Virus record (IMG/VR): IMGVR_UViG_3300023296_000673
Coordinates: 1-36,011 of that record
Reading direction: 5' to 3' (one strand)
DNA: 36,011 nucleotides
Origin: a virus
Shown: positions 24,201 through 30,887 of the stretch, piece by piece
How the letters are laid out: each line of letters opens with the position of its first letter
Numbering within the stretch: the first letter of the stretch is position 1
Translations under genes and position numbers: made by a program
The notes under the pieces: generated by a model
Databases searched by the model: none
What the model was told of the DNA's origin: nothing
The model's input: the letters and a program-made list of their open reading frames with translations, nothing else

Positions 24201-24964
24201 TTCCCAGAAACGCATTACTTGTATATTAGCATTCTTTAGTTCCTTGTTAACTTCATGGTCTTTATTCGTTCCATGAGGATAGTTATGCCAGTAATCTCCA
24301 TCTGCATATATTGCTATATGGTGGTCTGGCAAATATATATCTGCTACAGTTATCCCAAGTAATGGATACTGTGTCATATATTTTATTCCAAGTTCTTCTA
24401 CTATATCTTCTAATATTATTTCTATTTTTGTTCTATTTGTATTGTCTGCTACTTTTAAGCAACAAGCAATTCCACCTTTTATACAACCTTTTATAAATTT
24501 TTGGTACTGTTCTTCATCGTAGTAATTCTTCATTACTAATCCTTTATTCCATGCTTTCTGAACTCCAGTTTTATTTTTATTCCATGGTTCTCTACCATTG
24601 TTTATCGTATGCCCCTTCTCGAAGGGCTTCCCAGTTGATTTTTGACCTTTTAATTTTTTACTTATTGAATCTTTATGGTCTTGAGATGGATGCCAATTTT
24701 CTTTTCTCCATTCTCTAAAACATTTTTGTGAACAAAATTTTCTTTTAGTGTCTTGTGTCTTGTAATCTCTATTACAATGAACACACCTTTTAATTGTCAT
24801 AAGATTTTGATGCAGATTGTCCAATCTTTAACGTTTTTACACGAGTCAGTGTAGTTAAAGCTCTAAGGATGTTCCCGCAATTTAATTGATTTTACACGTA
24901 GATTACTCTACGAGGCGACAAGATTTATCGCAGCTCCAGCCATGTTTGTTACGGACTGTGCCAT
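21298..24964 (-). CDS. Major capsid protein (HK97 fold), four exons split by three group I introns
   Basis: Exons on the minus strand are 24964-24918, 24081-23904, 23069-22839 and 22092-21298. Joined, they give 1251 bases and 416 residues with no stop. Each proposed 5' exon ends in T and each intron in G, as group I splicing needs. The product starts MAQSVTNMAGAAINLV and carries HEQVFTKNVLF, then KMITVHYGRK with LTLPTAGQQAYIQANIPMKY, then NDMQRQLSRQGYGGTGEIA. This order and these motifs (YGR, LPTAG, RQ-x-YG-x-GTG) are those of HK97-fold MCPs. It sits after portal and scaffold, as expected. Exon 1 encodes only 15 residues plus two bases. The exon 1/2 junction is the least certain; the other two are phase 0. 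Confidence 0.82.
22093..22838 (-). mobile_element. Group I intron 3 of the MCP gene
   Basis: The 5' splice site is placed after GGGTATGGT (22839) and the 3' site after the G at 22093, joining RQGYG to GTGEIAK. Near its 3' end the intron has a P7/S-type element, GCGATAGTCCGACC, at about 22161-22174. An upstream GAGACTAAGTGTG may be the R strand. Its P3-P4 region (CCTGAAATTGGCAACCCC) differs from introns 1 and 2, so it may belong to another subgroup. The LAGLIDADG ORF runs through the S element to a stop at 22152. Confidence 0.75.
22152..22694 (-). CDS. LAGLIDADG homing endonuclease of MCP intron 3 (single motif)
   Basis: This 180-residue protein starts MKQTKAIKLAYLAGFIDGEG. A single LAGLIDADG motif (YLAGFIDGEGCIMI) is followed by a typical core: YSILLTISQKDGAIMDWL, GGSVQYKNKERDIYVW and KVLKEVLPFIKYKR. 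One motif and this length suggest it works as a homodimer like I-CreI. The last roughly 25 residues (GAAVETKCDNLEIGSDSPTL) are encoded by the intron's own P7/S core, so the reading frame overlaps the ribozyme. It probably cuts intronless MCP genes at the exon 3/4 junction. Confidence 0.85.
   Translation of the reverse strand: MKQTKAIKLAYLAGFIDGEGCIMIAKRNPRLEGRINVSYSILLTISQKDGAIMDWLTGNFGGSVQYKNKERDIYVWNITHKKAAKVLKEVLPFIKYKRPQIEIAIRLQNRLTKTLKGKDGRALPLTDSEIIKREEMYLECKKLKHIYKESKYRNKLNNGAAVETKCDNLEIGSDSPTLQK
23070..23903 (-). mobile_element. Group I intron 2 of the MCP gene
   Basis: The 5' site after GTGTT (23904) and the 3' site after G at 23070 join GRKCV to NTGSAAG in phase 0. Core elements on the minus strand are a P-type GCTGGAAACTCCTTAGAGC, a Q-type ATTGGACAATCAGCAG and an S-type AAGATATAGTCTCATC. 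The 5' end forms a hairpin with a GTAA loop. An alternative 5' site nine bases later, after ACCCTT at 23895, is also in frame. The endonuclease stop codon abuts the S element. Confidence 0.8.
23117..23782 (-). CDS. LAGLIDADG homing endonuclease of MCP intron 2 (two motifs)
   Basis: This 221-residue protein starts MKENKYLAYLTGVYLSDGSC, which contains motif 1. Motif 2 lies at about residues 110-120 (EFIAGMVDGDGWVVF). Two motifs in one chain indicate a monomeric enzyme. The central segments (KKIPTWILEGKESIKKEF-like spacer, LNWQIGLSGSEIMMNNI) match the inter-domain layout of the family. The ORF starts about 20 bases after the intron's Q element and stops next to its S element, the usual peripheral-loop placement. 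It probably targets the intronless exon 2/3 junction. Confidence 0.85.
   Translation of the reverse strand: MKENKYLAYLTGVYLSDGSCFKHERGYVFKLSSIDMDYINYTNKCIDNLINKTGSIYESKPTGWGKKNIFTIRIYEKQLFEYLTIQTEKKTKIPTWILEGKESIKKEFIAGMVDGDGWVVFNVSGTGRGLNWQIGLSGSEIMMNNISRMCNKMQLKSWGPTKIKTSKNTYRLFFDTLDFIKFKIKLRIDRKMARINFIRKILNDYMLVSKTNPKRIKEVLG
24082..24917 (-). mobile_element. Group I intron 1 of the MCP gene
   Basis: The intron starts 47 bases after the MCP ATG (exon ends CTTGT at 24918) and ends at the G at 24082. Core elements on the minus strand are a P-type AATTGCGGGAAC at 24871-24882 followed by ATCCTTAGAGC, a Q-type ATTGGACAATCTGCA and an S-type AAGGGATAGTCC. A terminal ATACC-GAAA-GGTAT hairpin resembles P9 with a GNRA loop. 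A perfect 5' hairpin has the arms CGTAGA and TCTACG around GTAA. The core resembles intron 2 closely. The exact 5' site is uncertain by a few bases. Confidence 0.8.
24138..24800 (-). CDS. Vsr-like (EDxHD type) homing endonuclease of MCP intron 1
   Basis: I chose the ATG at 24800 (MTIKRCVHCNRDYKTQ); the longer reading starts at a TTG. The protein has 220 residues. An N-terminal zinc ribbon (CVHC...KFCSQKC) is followed by NUMOD3-like basic repeats (DHKDSISKKLKGQKSTG and NNGREPWNKNKTG). The C-terminal nuclease reads IILEDIVEELGIKYMTQYPL, then VADIYLPDHHIAIYADGDYW, HNYPHGTNKDHEVNKELKNA and VMRFWECDIY. That is the Vsr/very-short-patch-repair fold seen in phage intron enzymes of the I-Bth0305I type. 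It probably cuts the intronless exon 1/2 junction. Confidence 0.85.
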   Translation of the reverse strand: MTIKRCVHCNRDYKTQDTKRKFCSQKCFREWRKENWHPSQDHKDSISKKLKGQKSTGKPFEKGHTINNGREPWNKNKTGVQKAWNKGLVMKNYYDEEQYQKFIKGCIKGGIACCLKVADNTNRTKIEIILEDIVEELGIKYMTQYPLLGITVADIYLPDHHIAIYADGDYWHNYPHGTNKDHEVNKELKNANIQVMRFWECDIYKDIDRVKKIIRDVQRL

Positions 24965-24976
24965 GTGTTTATGTTA

Positions 24977-25006
24977 CTACGAAATCCGTATATCGTAACT
25001 TCGTAG
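24977..25006. promoter_or_regulatory. Hairpin in the MCP leader
   Basis: CTACGAA at 24977-24983 pairs with TTCGTAG at 25000-25006, with a possible inner pairing of ACG/CGT in the 16-base loop. It lies 13 bases upstream of the MCP start, between scaffold and MCP. It could set MCP translation or mRNA stability, as 5' hairpins do for highly expressed capsid genes. No promoter was recognised here. Confidence 0.4.
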
Positions 25007-25009
25007 ATA

Positions 25010-25753
25010 TTAGTTTATATTCTCATCAGAAGCTGCGTCCATTGCTTCTGAGATAGCACTACGAAGTTCCTCGGTCGTCTTAGGTTTCATCTCTATTGGT
25101 TCCCTACTTGTAGGTGAACCTCCTGGAGTTTCAACACTTTGGACCTCTGGTTTTTTGTTAAGTCTATTTTTAATTTCCCAATCAATGATTGTGTCTCTGT
25201 TCATTTCATTAAAAGCTTCTCTTGGAGATAGGTATAACTTTTGGTTATTTTCTTGCCAATCTAAGACTTTTTCATCTTCGTATTTTGGCTTACCTTCTGC
25301 TCCATTCCATTCTTTTTCTAGATCTGAAACTTCTGCTTTAATTTTTTGAGCTTGCGTTTCCCTACTCTCGTCCTCTTTCTTTTTGTTATCTCTCTCATCT
25401 AATAAAGCAGTGATTTTATCAATTGATAAGGTTTCATTAACCTCTTCTACTGCTACCTCTGGACTAAAGACATTTTTAAGTTTGTCAATAGTTTCCTTCG
25501 ACCTAGCAAGTTCTTCTTTGAGCTCCTTGCTCTCGACTTTGCCAGTGTCACGCTCTTGCTTTAATGCTGTGTTCAAATTACTTATTTGTTCTTGCATCTT
25601 AGCCATATCTACGACATTATCTTGTACTGGAGCAACTTCTGCTACTGGTACTTCAGTTTTTACTTCCTGCGAAGTTACGATTTCTTCAGCTGGTGTAGTG
25701 GTAGGTTCTACTGCTGCTGGAGCCTCTGGTACTACCTTTGTTTCATTTTCCAT
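25010..25753 (-). CDS. Capsid scaffolding protein
   Basis: This 247-residue acidic protein starts MENETKVVPEAPAAVEPTTT. A disordered Pro/Val/Thr-rich N-terminus leads into a long predicted coiled coil (about residues 50-95, QEQISNLNTALKQERDTG and ELKEELARSKETIDKLKN). The C-terminal end reads TTEELRSAISEAMDAAS. A charged, helical, coiled-coil protein encoded between portal and MCP is the classic scaffold, which guides shell assembly and then leaves. No protease signature was seen in it. Confidence 0.75.
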   Translation of the reverse strand: MENETKVVPEAPAAVEPTTTPAEEIVTSQEVKTEVPVAEVAPVQDNVVDMAKMQEQISNLNTALKQERDTGKVESKELKEELARSKETIDKLKNVFSPEVAVEEVNETLSIDKITALLDERDNKKKEDESRETQAQKIKAEVSDLEKEWNGAEGKPKYEDEKVLDWQENNQKLYLSPREAFNEMNRDTIIDWEIKNRLNKKPEVQSVETPGGSPTSREPIEMKPKTTEELRSAISEAMDAASDENIN

Positions 25754-25819
25754 AATACTTCTTGTAAAATTATTTTACGTTAGTTTGTAACGCAGTCTAA
25801 AACGCTCTGCGTATATTAA

Positions 25820-26134
25820 TTATTTTAATCTACTATATTTTGCTTCCTTTGCTTTTCTAATTTTATTAAGTTTTCTTTGGTTAGGATTGAAAATTGAACC
25901 TGAATCCATCGCTTTATTATAGTTCACTTCACCATTGTTTTTTATGAATTCCTTTTTAGACGATGTATCTATTAGTTCTCCATATTTAGCTTTTGCTTTC
26001 TTTTTAGAAACTTTTTTAGCTTTTTTATCCTTTACAATCCCTTTGATGTTTTTACCAACATCCGCATAACTTCTTTTAACAATGCCAGCACCTTTTTTGA
26101 CATCGCCAATGAAATCTTTGAAATTTATTGACAT
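25820..26134 (-). CDS. Small basic head-region protein
   Basis: This 104-residue, Lys-rich protein starts MSINFKDFIGDVKKGAGIVK. A KKAKKVSKKKAKAKYGELID stretch is strongly basic and the C-terminus ends NKIRKAKEAKYSRLK. It could bind packaged DNA or act as a minor capsid protein. It lies between portal and scaffold. A 66-base gap to the scaffold gene holds a short inverted repeat (ACGCAG with CTGCGT). I do not recognise a family. Confidence 0.5.
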   Translation of the reverse strand: MSINFKDFIGDVKKGAGIVKRSYADVGKNIKGIVKDKKAKKVSKKKAKAKYGELIDTSSKKEFIKNNGEVNYNKAMDSGSIFNPNQRKLNKIRKAKEAKYSRLK

Positions 26135-26149
26135 ATTAGTTATTATTAA

Positions 26150-28006
26150 TTATTGATAATTTTCTTCTGCTGATATATGAGCATCGAATAGTTCCTGGTT
26201 CTGTTTGTAAACATCACCATTCTCTTTAATAAATGAAATGTGTAAATCTGTATGTTCAGGTGTCCATAAAACTTTAGGAGTTTCTGGTACCTGTTGTCCA
26301 GTTGACATTTGCATGTTTTCACTATCAGCGAGATCGGCTGTATCTTCTGGACCTTGTCCGTCTGATCTATGACTTTCTCTCTGCTTCATCATATCTTGTT
26401 TGAACTCTTCTGCTTTCTTTACTTCCATTCTATCTACTATGTCAGATATGTTAGAGAATTTAAACTGTTCTAATAATGTTTGTCCATCTATCAGTTTGGC
26501 TTCTGCTAATCTCATAGCCCATTCCTTTTTAGCATCTTCACTATATGCAATCTCTGGAACTATAGTAACTTTAATTTCATCGTTGCCATCAATTACCATT
26601 GCTCCTTCTGGTTCATTATTAGCTACTTTACCAACATATTTTATCTTCTGACCATCTTCAATTATTTCATCTGATGCTATTTGATAATCAGCTATTAATT
26701 CTAGTACAAAATTACCAACGTCTTGTAATAATAACTCAAGATTCTCTATCGGTTCTGCTACAGTTCCAGCATCTGCTGATTGTAGCGCCTCAATCCCTTT
26801 ACCAGATTGTAGAGAACCTGTTGCTTTACCAAGTGATGCTTCTCTGACTCCGCCTAGTTCCTCAATCCAACCTTCAAGATTCTGCATAAACACAAATGGT
26901 GTTGTTGGTAGTGGTTGTAAGTCCATCTGCTTAGGTGGAACCTGTCCTTTATAGTAAATCTTTTCTGCTCCTTTATCTGTTATCATTGAAACATCAACAC
27001 CTTTCTTAATCAAGTATTTGCCAGCAAGCATTCTCTGAATGTATGCCTCTACTTGTGAAGCTGTTTTGTCTAATGACTTATTAATAGAAATAAGATCTTT
27101 TATCCATGGTGTGTTAAAGATCGACTCCTCATTACGTTCTGGGTTATAATTGAATATTGGGTATCTTCTATATTTAGGGTTATATACTCTTGCAACATTA
27201 TTTCCTACAACAGTGATAACTCTAACTTTCACTTCATCTTTTTCAATCCATTTTAACCATAGTTCTTTAACAACTGCTGTTTCTAAGTCCTTGTTAGTTT
27301 TATTAGATTCTCTGTTATATTTTTCAAGTTCTAATATATTCTTATAATCTGCAGCAGCCTCCCTGTTATCTGAAATCTTCTCATCTTTAATAGTATATTC
27401 CTTATTTCCTTTAATTGATTCAACTGGCTTTACAAATGTCTTAAAAATGTATCTACAACTTGGGATTGTTGATGCATATGGATCTGGTAATATATCATAT
27501 GAACTGTCTATCCAAAAATCTATAACGTCTTTACCATCTCTTTTAACATATCCGCCTTCTAAGAACCCAGCAGAATATTTAAAAGCATTAACAATCAAAT
27601 CCGTCAAGCTTTGTTTAATTTTTCTTGTCCTATATATATTCTGTAGAAGTTTATTCTTCTTAGATGCTTCTGCATATGCTTCGTCAGTGCTATCATTAGG
27701 ATGGACTTCCCATCTTGGTTGACTTCTTTTAACGAAGTTTTTAATACCACGAAGTTGTGACCTAATTTTGTTTATTGTCCGTCTGACTTCTCCTTCTACA
27801 AGAGGAACTGTTTGTACTCTATTTAGAGTCTTGTTATAAACAATCCAATGGTCGCCACGAACAAACCTATCACTTATATACCAGTCTTTATGCTGCTTCA
27901 GATACATAGCTGAAGTAGATGTATAAAGACTATCTATAAATTTAATAACTTCTGGATTACGTCCAGTTTCTATTTTTTGTTTTCTTAAATATTCTAGATT
28001 AATCAT
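26150..28006 (-). CDS. Portal protein
   Basis: This 618-residue protein has the portal layout. The N-terminal part reads DWYISDRFVRGDHWIVYNK and RTINKIRSQLRGIKNFVKRS. A central clip/stem region has YPIFNYNPERNEESIFNTPW and ISINKSLDKTASQVEAYIQR. The diagnostic GGVREASLGKATGSLQSGKG segment follows, then a helical EPIENLELLLQDVGNFVLEL stretch. Twelve copies form the ring through which DNA is packaged. The position downstream of terminase and upstream of scaffold and MCP is standard. It overlaps the upstream ORF by eight bases, so translation is probably coupled. Confidence 0.85.
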   Translation of the reverse strand: MINLEYLRKQKIETGRNPEVIKFIDSLYTSTSAMYLKQHKDWYISDRFVRGDHWIVYNKTLNRVQTVPLVEGEVRRTINKIRSQLRGIKNFVKRSQPRWEVHPNDSTDEAYAEASKKNKLLQNIYRTRKIKQSLTDLIVNAFKYSAGFLEGGYVKRDGKDVIDFWIDSSYDILPDPYASTIPSCRYIFKTFVKPVESIKGNKEYTIKDEKISDNREAAADYKNILELEKYNRESNKTNKDLETAVVKELWLKWIEKDEVKVRVITVVGNNVARVYNPKYRRYPIFNYNPERNEESIFNTPWIKDLISINKSLDKTASQVEAYIQRMLAGKYLIKKGVDVSMITDKGAEKIYYKGQVPPKQMDLQPLPTTPFVFMQNLEGWIEELGGVREASLGKATGSLQSGKGIEALQSADAGTVAEPIENLELLLQDVGNFVLELIADYQIASDEIIEDGQKIKYVGKVANNEPEGAMVIDGNDEIKVTIVPEIAYSEDAKKEWAMRLAEAKLIDGQTLLEQFKFSNISDIVDRMEVKKAEEFKQDMMKQRESHRSDGQGPEDTADLADSENMQMSTGQQVPETPKVLWTPEHTDLHISFIKENGDVYKQNQELFDAHISAEENYQ

Positions 28007-28259
28007 TCTCTTTATATTTTTCAGTAATCGCCTGTTCTAGCAAGTAGTACAACTCTGCAGTCAACGGGTGAAACACTGATATTTTATTTTGTTCAGTTTC
28101 TTTTATTGGAAATACTAATCTCATCCTAGTTTCCTCTCCTAGTCTTGTGAATATTGCTATATTCCCCAAGAATAAAGAGTCCTCAATAATGCAAGATGCA
28201 AATCCAACGAGCCCTTTGTTTGGTACTACTTTTTTAATTTTAACTTTCGATATTTTCAT
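27999..28259 (-). CDS. Hypothetical protein, 86 residues
   Basis: This protein starts MKISKVKIKKVVPNKGLVGF and continues ASCIIEDSLFLGNIAIFTRL, then RMRLVFPIKETEQN. The pattern of short strands with a central Gly/Leu/Phe-rich region and a C-terminal helix (LYYLLEQAITEKYKEND) resembles SpoVG-like small regulatory proteins, but the match is weak. It overlaps both neighbours by 8-20 bases, showing a tightly packed operon between groEL and portal. Confidence 0.5.
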   Translation of the reverse strand: MKISKVKIKKVVPNKGLVGFASCIIEDSLFLGNIAIFTRLGEETRMRLVFPIKETEQNKISVFHPLTAELYYLLEQAITEKYKEND

Positions 28260-28509
28260 GCGTTTTCTTTAAGTGCTCTATTAATAATCTCTCATCGACA
28301 GCGTCTACTTCTTCAATTTCATCTTGTACTATTTCTTCTTCTTCGTTGTCTTCTTGAATTGTTTCTACATATTCCTCCATATTCTTTGAGAGAAATATTT
28401 TAGCCATTTCTTGTATAGTTTCTTTTCTATCTTCTGAACTCTTCTTTATTGTATAAAATACTAATCCTAGAGAACTTAATATACTAATTGCTAATACTGC
28501 TTCTATCAT
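28240..28509 (-). CDS. Small membrane-anchored acidic protein
   Basis: This 89-residue protein has one hydrophobic N-terminal segment (MIEAVLAISILSSLGLVFYT). A charged region follows, ending in Glu/Asp-rich sequence (QEDNEEEEIVQDEIEEVDAV). The topology suggests a membrane anchor with a cytoplasmic acidic tail. The ATG at 28509 lies inside the groEL gene (26-base overlap), so it is probably translationally coupled to the chaperonin. Function unknown. Confidence 0.5.
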   Translation of the reverse strand: MIEAVLAISILSSLGLVFYTIKKSSEDRKETIQEMAKIFLSKNMEEYVETIQEDNEEEEIVQDEIEEVDAVDERLLIEHLKKTHENIES

Positions 28510-30067
28510 TTGGCTTTAGTGCGATTGCGACTGAGGATGTCAAAAGTGTTCCTGCTGTTGCAACTGCGTTAGATAATTCTTTTTTAACACATCTTACTGG
28601 GTCTATAACTCCACTCTCATATAAATCTTCATATTTATTAGTTAGTGCATTATAACCTATTCCATCTTCTTTAATCTTTGCGATAATTGCATCTGCTGGT
28701 AAACCTGAATTCTCCATGATCTGTTTACATGGAAGCTCCATCGATGCTACTACAATTTTCCATCCAGCTTTTTGTTCTTCGCTTATATCATTATCCATTA
28801 ACATTGATGAAGATGCTTTCAGCAATGCTGTTCCTCCACCTTCAATAATGCCATCTTCTACAGCAGATTTGGTAGAATTTAATGCGTCTTCTATTCTATA
28901 CTTCTTTTCAGTCTGTTCTGTCTCTGATGAACCACCTACTTTAATATTAGCAATAGATCCATTTAATCTGCCTAAACGTTTTTTTAATTGTTCTATTATG
29001 AATAAATCTTTATATTTGGATATTAATGCTTTCACTTCATCTACTCTTGTTTTTATATCTCCATTAGCTCCAGTAAATATAGTAGAATCTCTTGTTACAA
29101 TTACATTCTCTGCTATTCCACAATCAGATAGTTTACCATCTTTCAACTTTGTAGACTCCTCTTCTCCAAGAACAGTTGCTCCTGTTAATGCAGCCAAGTC
29201 ATAAAATAAGTCTCTTTGGTAATCTCCAAATGAAGGCATACTCACTGGTATACATGTGAACTTACCAAGTAAATGATTCTGTGTAAGAAATGCTAATGCT
29301 GGTCCTTCTACTGTCCCACCTACTAGAATAAATTCTCTTTTACCTGCTTCAAGTAGGCTTTGTAGAATTTTAATTAATTGACTCTCCATATTAATCTTAT
29401 CTGTAGTAAGAATAATTATTGGGTTAGCCATTTCTGCTGAAAGTCTTTTTCTATTTGTTATGAACATATGTGATGAATATCCTCTATCCAATTTTGTTCC
29501 TTTAACATATTCAACTTCTGTTTCCATTGAGTTAGAATTTGTTACAGTAACAATACCATTAGTTCCTGTTTCCTCTATAACATCTGCAATCATTTGACCA
29601 ATTTCTGGATCATTGTTTGCAGAGATTGTTGCAATCTGCACTCTCTCATCTATAGAGGTTACTTCTTTTTTATTTCCATCTATAATATCGATAGCCTGTA
29701 TTAATGCTTCATCCATACCCCTTTTAATAAGTATAGGATTCATTCCAGCTGTAATATATTTGTGTCCTTCGTTTGCAATTCCTCTTAGTAGAACTACTGT
29801 TGAAGTTGTTCCATCTCCTGCTTCTCTATTTGTGTTTTCTGCTGCCTCTCTTGCCATCATAGCCCCCATACTTTGGAATTTATCTTCTAATAAGATTTGC
29901 TGACTAACCGTTACGCCGTCCTTTGTTATTGTCGGATAAAGACTCTCCTCGAATATCACAGTATTTCCTCTTGGACCTAAAGTTGTTGCGACAGCATCTG
30001 CGACGATATTAACTCCTTCTAAAATCTTTACTCTTGCGTCGTTGTTAAATTTTATTTCTTTATACAT
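28484..30067 (-). CDS. groEL: Phage-encoded GroEL-type chaperonin (group I, Hsp60)
   Basis: The 527-residue product spans the whole group I chaperonin. The equatorial domain has VATTLGPRGNTVIFEESLYP and the ATPase signature NTNREAGDGTTSTVVLLRGI, whose Asp corresponds to GroEL Asp87. The ISANNDPEIGQMIADVI and GIVTV segments follow, then an apical domain with KGTKLDRGYSSHMFIT. The intermediate-domain signature KYRIEDALNSTKSAVEDGII carries the Asp equivalent to GroEL Asp398, followed by GGGTALLKAS. It lacks the Gly-Gly-Met C-terminal tail of E. coli GroEL and ends LKPNDRSSISN. In cells GroEL rings fold proteins with a GroES lid; a GroES-like gene lies 0.4 kb upstream in the same operon. Its place between terminase and portal suggests it folds capsid or tail proteins. 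Confidence 0.93.
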   Translation of the reverse strand: MYKEIKFNNDARVKILEGVNIVADAVATTLGPRGNTVIFEESLYPTITKDGVTVSQQILLEDKFQSMGAMMAREAAENTNREAGDGTTSTVVLLRGIANEGHKYITAGMNPILIKRGMDEALIQAIDIIDGNKKEVTSIDERVQIATISANNDPEIGQMIADVIEETGTNGIVTVTNSNSMETEVEYVKGTKLDRGYSSHMFITNRKRLSAEMANPIIILTTDKINMESQLIKILQSLLEAGKREFILVGGTVEGPALAFLTQNHLLGKFTCIPVSMPSFGDYQRDLFYDLAALTGATVLGEEESTKLKDGKLSDCGIAENVIVTRDSTIFTGANGDIKTRVDEVKALISKYKDLFIIEQLKKRLGRLNGSIANIKVGGSSETEQTEKKYRIEDALNSTKSAVEDGIIEGGGTALLKASSSMLMDNDISEEQKAGWKIVVASMELPCKQIMENSGLPADAIIAKIKEDGIGYNALTNKYEDLYESGVIDPVRCVKKELSNAVATAGTLLTSSVAIALKPNDRSSISN

Positions 30068-30070
30068 ATT

Positions 30071-30256
30071 TTATTCTCTGTGAAAATAGAATCTGACTTG
30101 ATTCTCATCTTCCTTCTTACCATTTGTTAATTCATTTGTACTAATTGCTAATATTCTTTGTCCTATTAATAAACACCCAATCATTCTAATCATTAAAAAT
30201 ATTATTTGATATGATTCGATATCTGGATTAAAGAAATACATTTTCTTAACATTCAT
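30071..30256 (-). CDS. 61-residue hydrophobic protein, possible paralogue of 32725-32910
   Basis: This protein starts MNVKKMYFFNPDIESYQIIF and continues LMIRMIGCLLIGQRILAIST, then a polar tail. The same layout occurs in the 61-residue ORF between the terminase halves: a basic start, YFF, a hydrophobic stretch with an IR motif, and G-x-x-I before a polar end. One membrane-dipping helix is likely. It is the gene directly upstream of groEL. Function unknown. Confidence 0.55.
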   Translation of the reverse strand: MNVKKMYFFNPDIESYQIIFLMIRMIGCLLIGQRILAISTNELTNGKKEDENQVRFYFHRE

Positions 30257-30258
30257 AT

Positions 30259-30438
30259 TTATTTTATTAATTCTCTTTCTCCTTCTAATTCACCATTAGT
30301 ATAATACTTAACTGTTCCATTTTCAAATAACTGTCCTATGTTTACCCATTCACCATCTATAAGATGCCATGCTTGTATTCCTACTTTAGTTTTTGAAAAG
30401 ATTGTTTTCATTGGTGGATATACCTTTTTATTCTTCAT
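30259..30438 (-). CDS. 59-residue hypothetical protein
   Basis: I read this frame by hand from ATG 30438 to TAA 30259-30261: MKNKKVYPPMKTIFSKTKVG, then IQAWHLIDGEWVNIGQLFEN and a C-terminus GELEGERELIK. It exactly fills the gap between the GroES-like gene and the small hydrophobic protein, with 2-4 base spacings. That fits a real gene in this packed operon. It looks like a short beta-rich domain. No family recognised. Confidence 0.6.
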   Translation of the reverse strand: MKNKKVYPPMKTIFSKTKVGIQAWHLIDGEWVNIGQLFENGTVKYYTNGELEGERELIK

Positions 30439-30442
30439 AGTT

Positions 30443-30694
30443 TTATTCTCGATAGGAGCATATTCCTAGAACATCATCCTTATCTAATACATTATAATCT
30501 TCACCTTGTAAGGTGAACGTTAGGAGCGAATATCGACCGAAGATGACTGTGTCTCCTTTGCCTTCTCCTTCTAATACTTCCCCTGTTATTAAACCCTTGT
30601 CTCCATCGTTATCCTCTACTGCCATATCTACAGACAGTTGAGAATTCTTATGTTTTTTAATTAAAAGTAAATTACTTTTTAGTTTTATCTCCAT
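30443..30694 (-). CDS. groES: GroES-like co-chaperonin
   Basis: This 83-residue protein has the GroES beta-barrel pattern: KLKSNLLLIKK at the start in place of L-x-D-R-V-L-V-K, then a mobile-loop region (about residues 17-33), then LITGEVLEGEGKGDTVIFGR and YSLLTFTLQGEDYNVLDKDD ending VLGI. This matches the family's GEVxxxG...GDxVxFGxYxxxxxxxxGExYxxxxxxDxLxx core. GroES caps GroEL rings; T4 gp31 is a phage analogue. It is a little shorter than the usual 95-100 residues, and the mobile loop lacks the usual hydrophobic tripeptide in an obvious form. It overlaps the upstream ORF by 23 bases. Confidence 0.82.
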   Translation of the reverse strand: MEIKLKSNLLLIKKHKNSQLSVDMAVEDNDGDKGLITGEVLEGEGKGDTVIFGRYSLLTFTLQGEDYNVLDKDDVLGICSYRE

Positions 30695-30872
30695 CTTTTT
30701 CTTCTTTTAATTCTTTAACTTCTTCCTCTGGTTTCATATCCTTAACTTTCATTATAGGAATAACTTCACCATTTGGTAATACAGCGTTAGCTGCGTAAAT
30801 GTTTAGTTCTAACTCATTACAAGTTTCTTCTAAATCCTTTTGTAACTTTTCTTTTCTTTCTTCAAATGTCAT
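30672..30872 (-). CDS. Small charged protein upstream of groES
   Basis: This 66-residue protein has an N-terminal helix (MTFEERKEKLQKDLEETCNE), a short hydrophobic middle (LNIYAANAVLPNGEVIPIMK) and a charged end (EEEVKELKEEKDGDKTKK). Its end overlaps the groES start by 23 bases, so the two are probably co-translated. I do not recognise a family. An accessory role with the chaperonin is possible but not shown. Confidence 0.5.
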   Translation of the reverse strand: MTFEERKEKLQKDLEETCNELELNIYAANAVLPNGEVIPIMKVKDMKPEEEVKELKEEKDGDKTKK

Positions 30873-30887
30873 ACGCTTTTATTTAAT

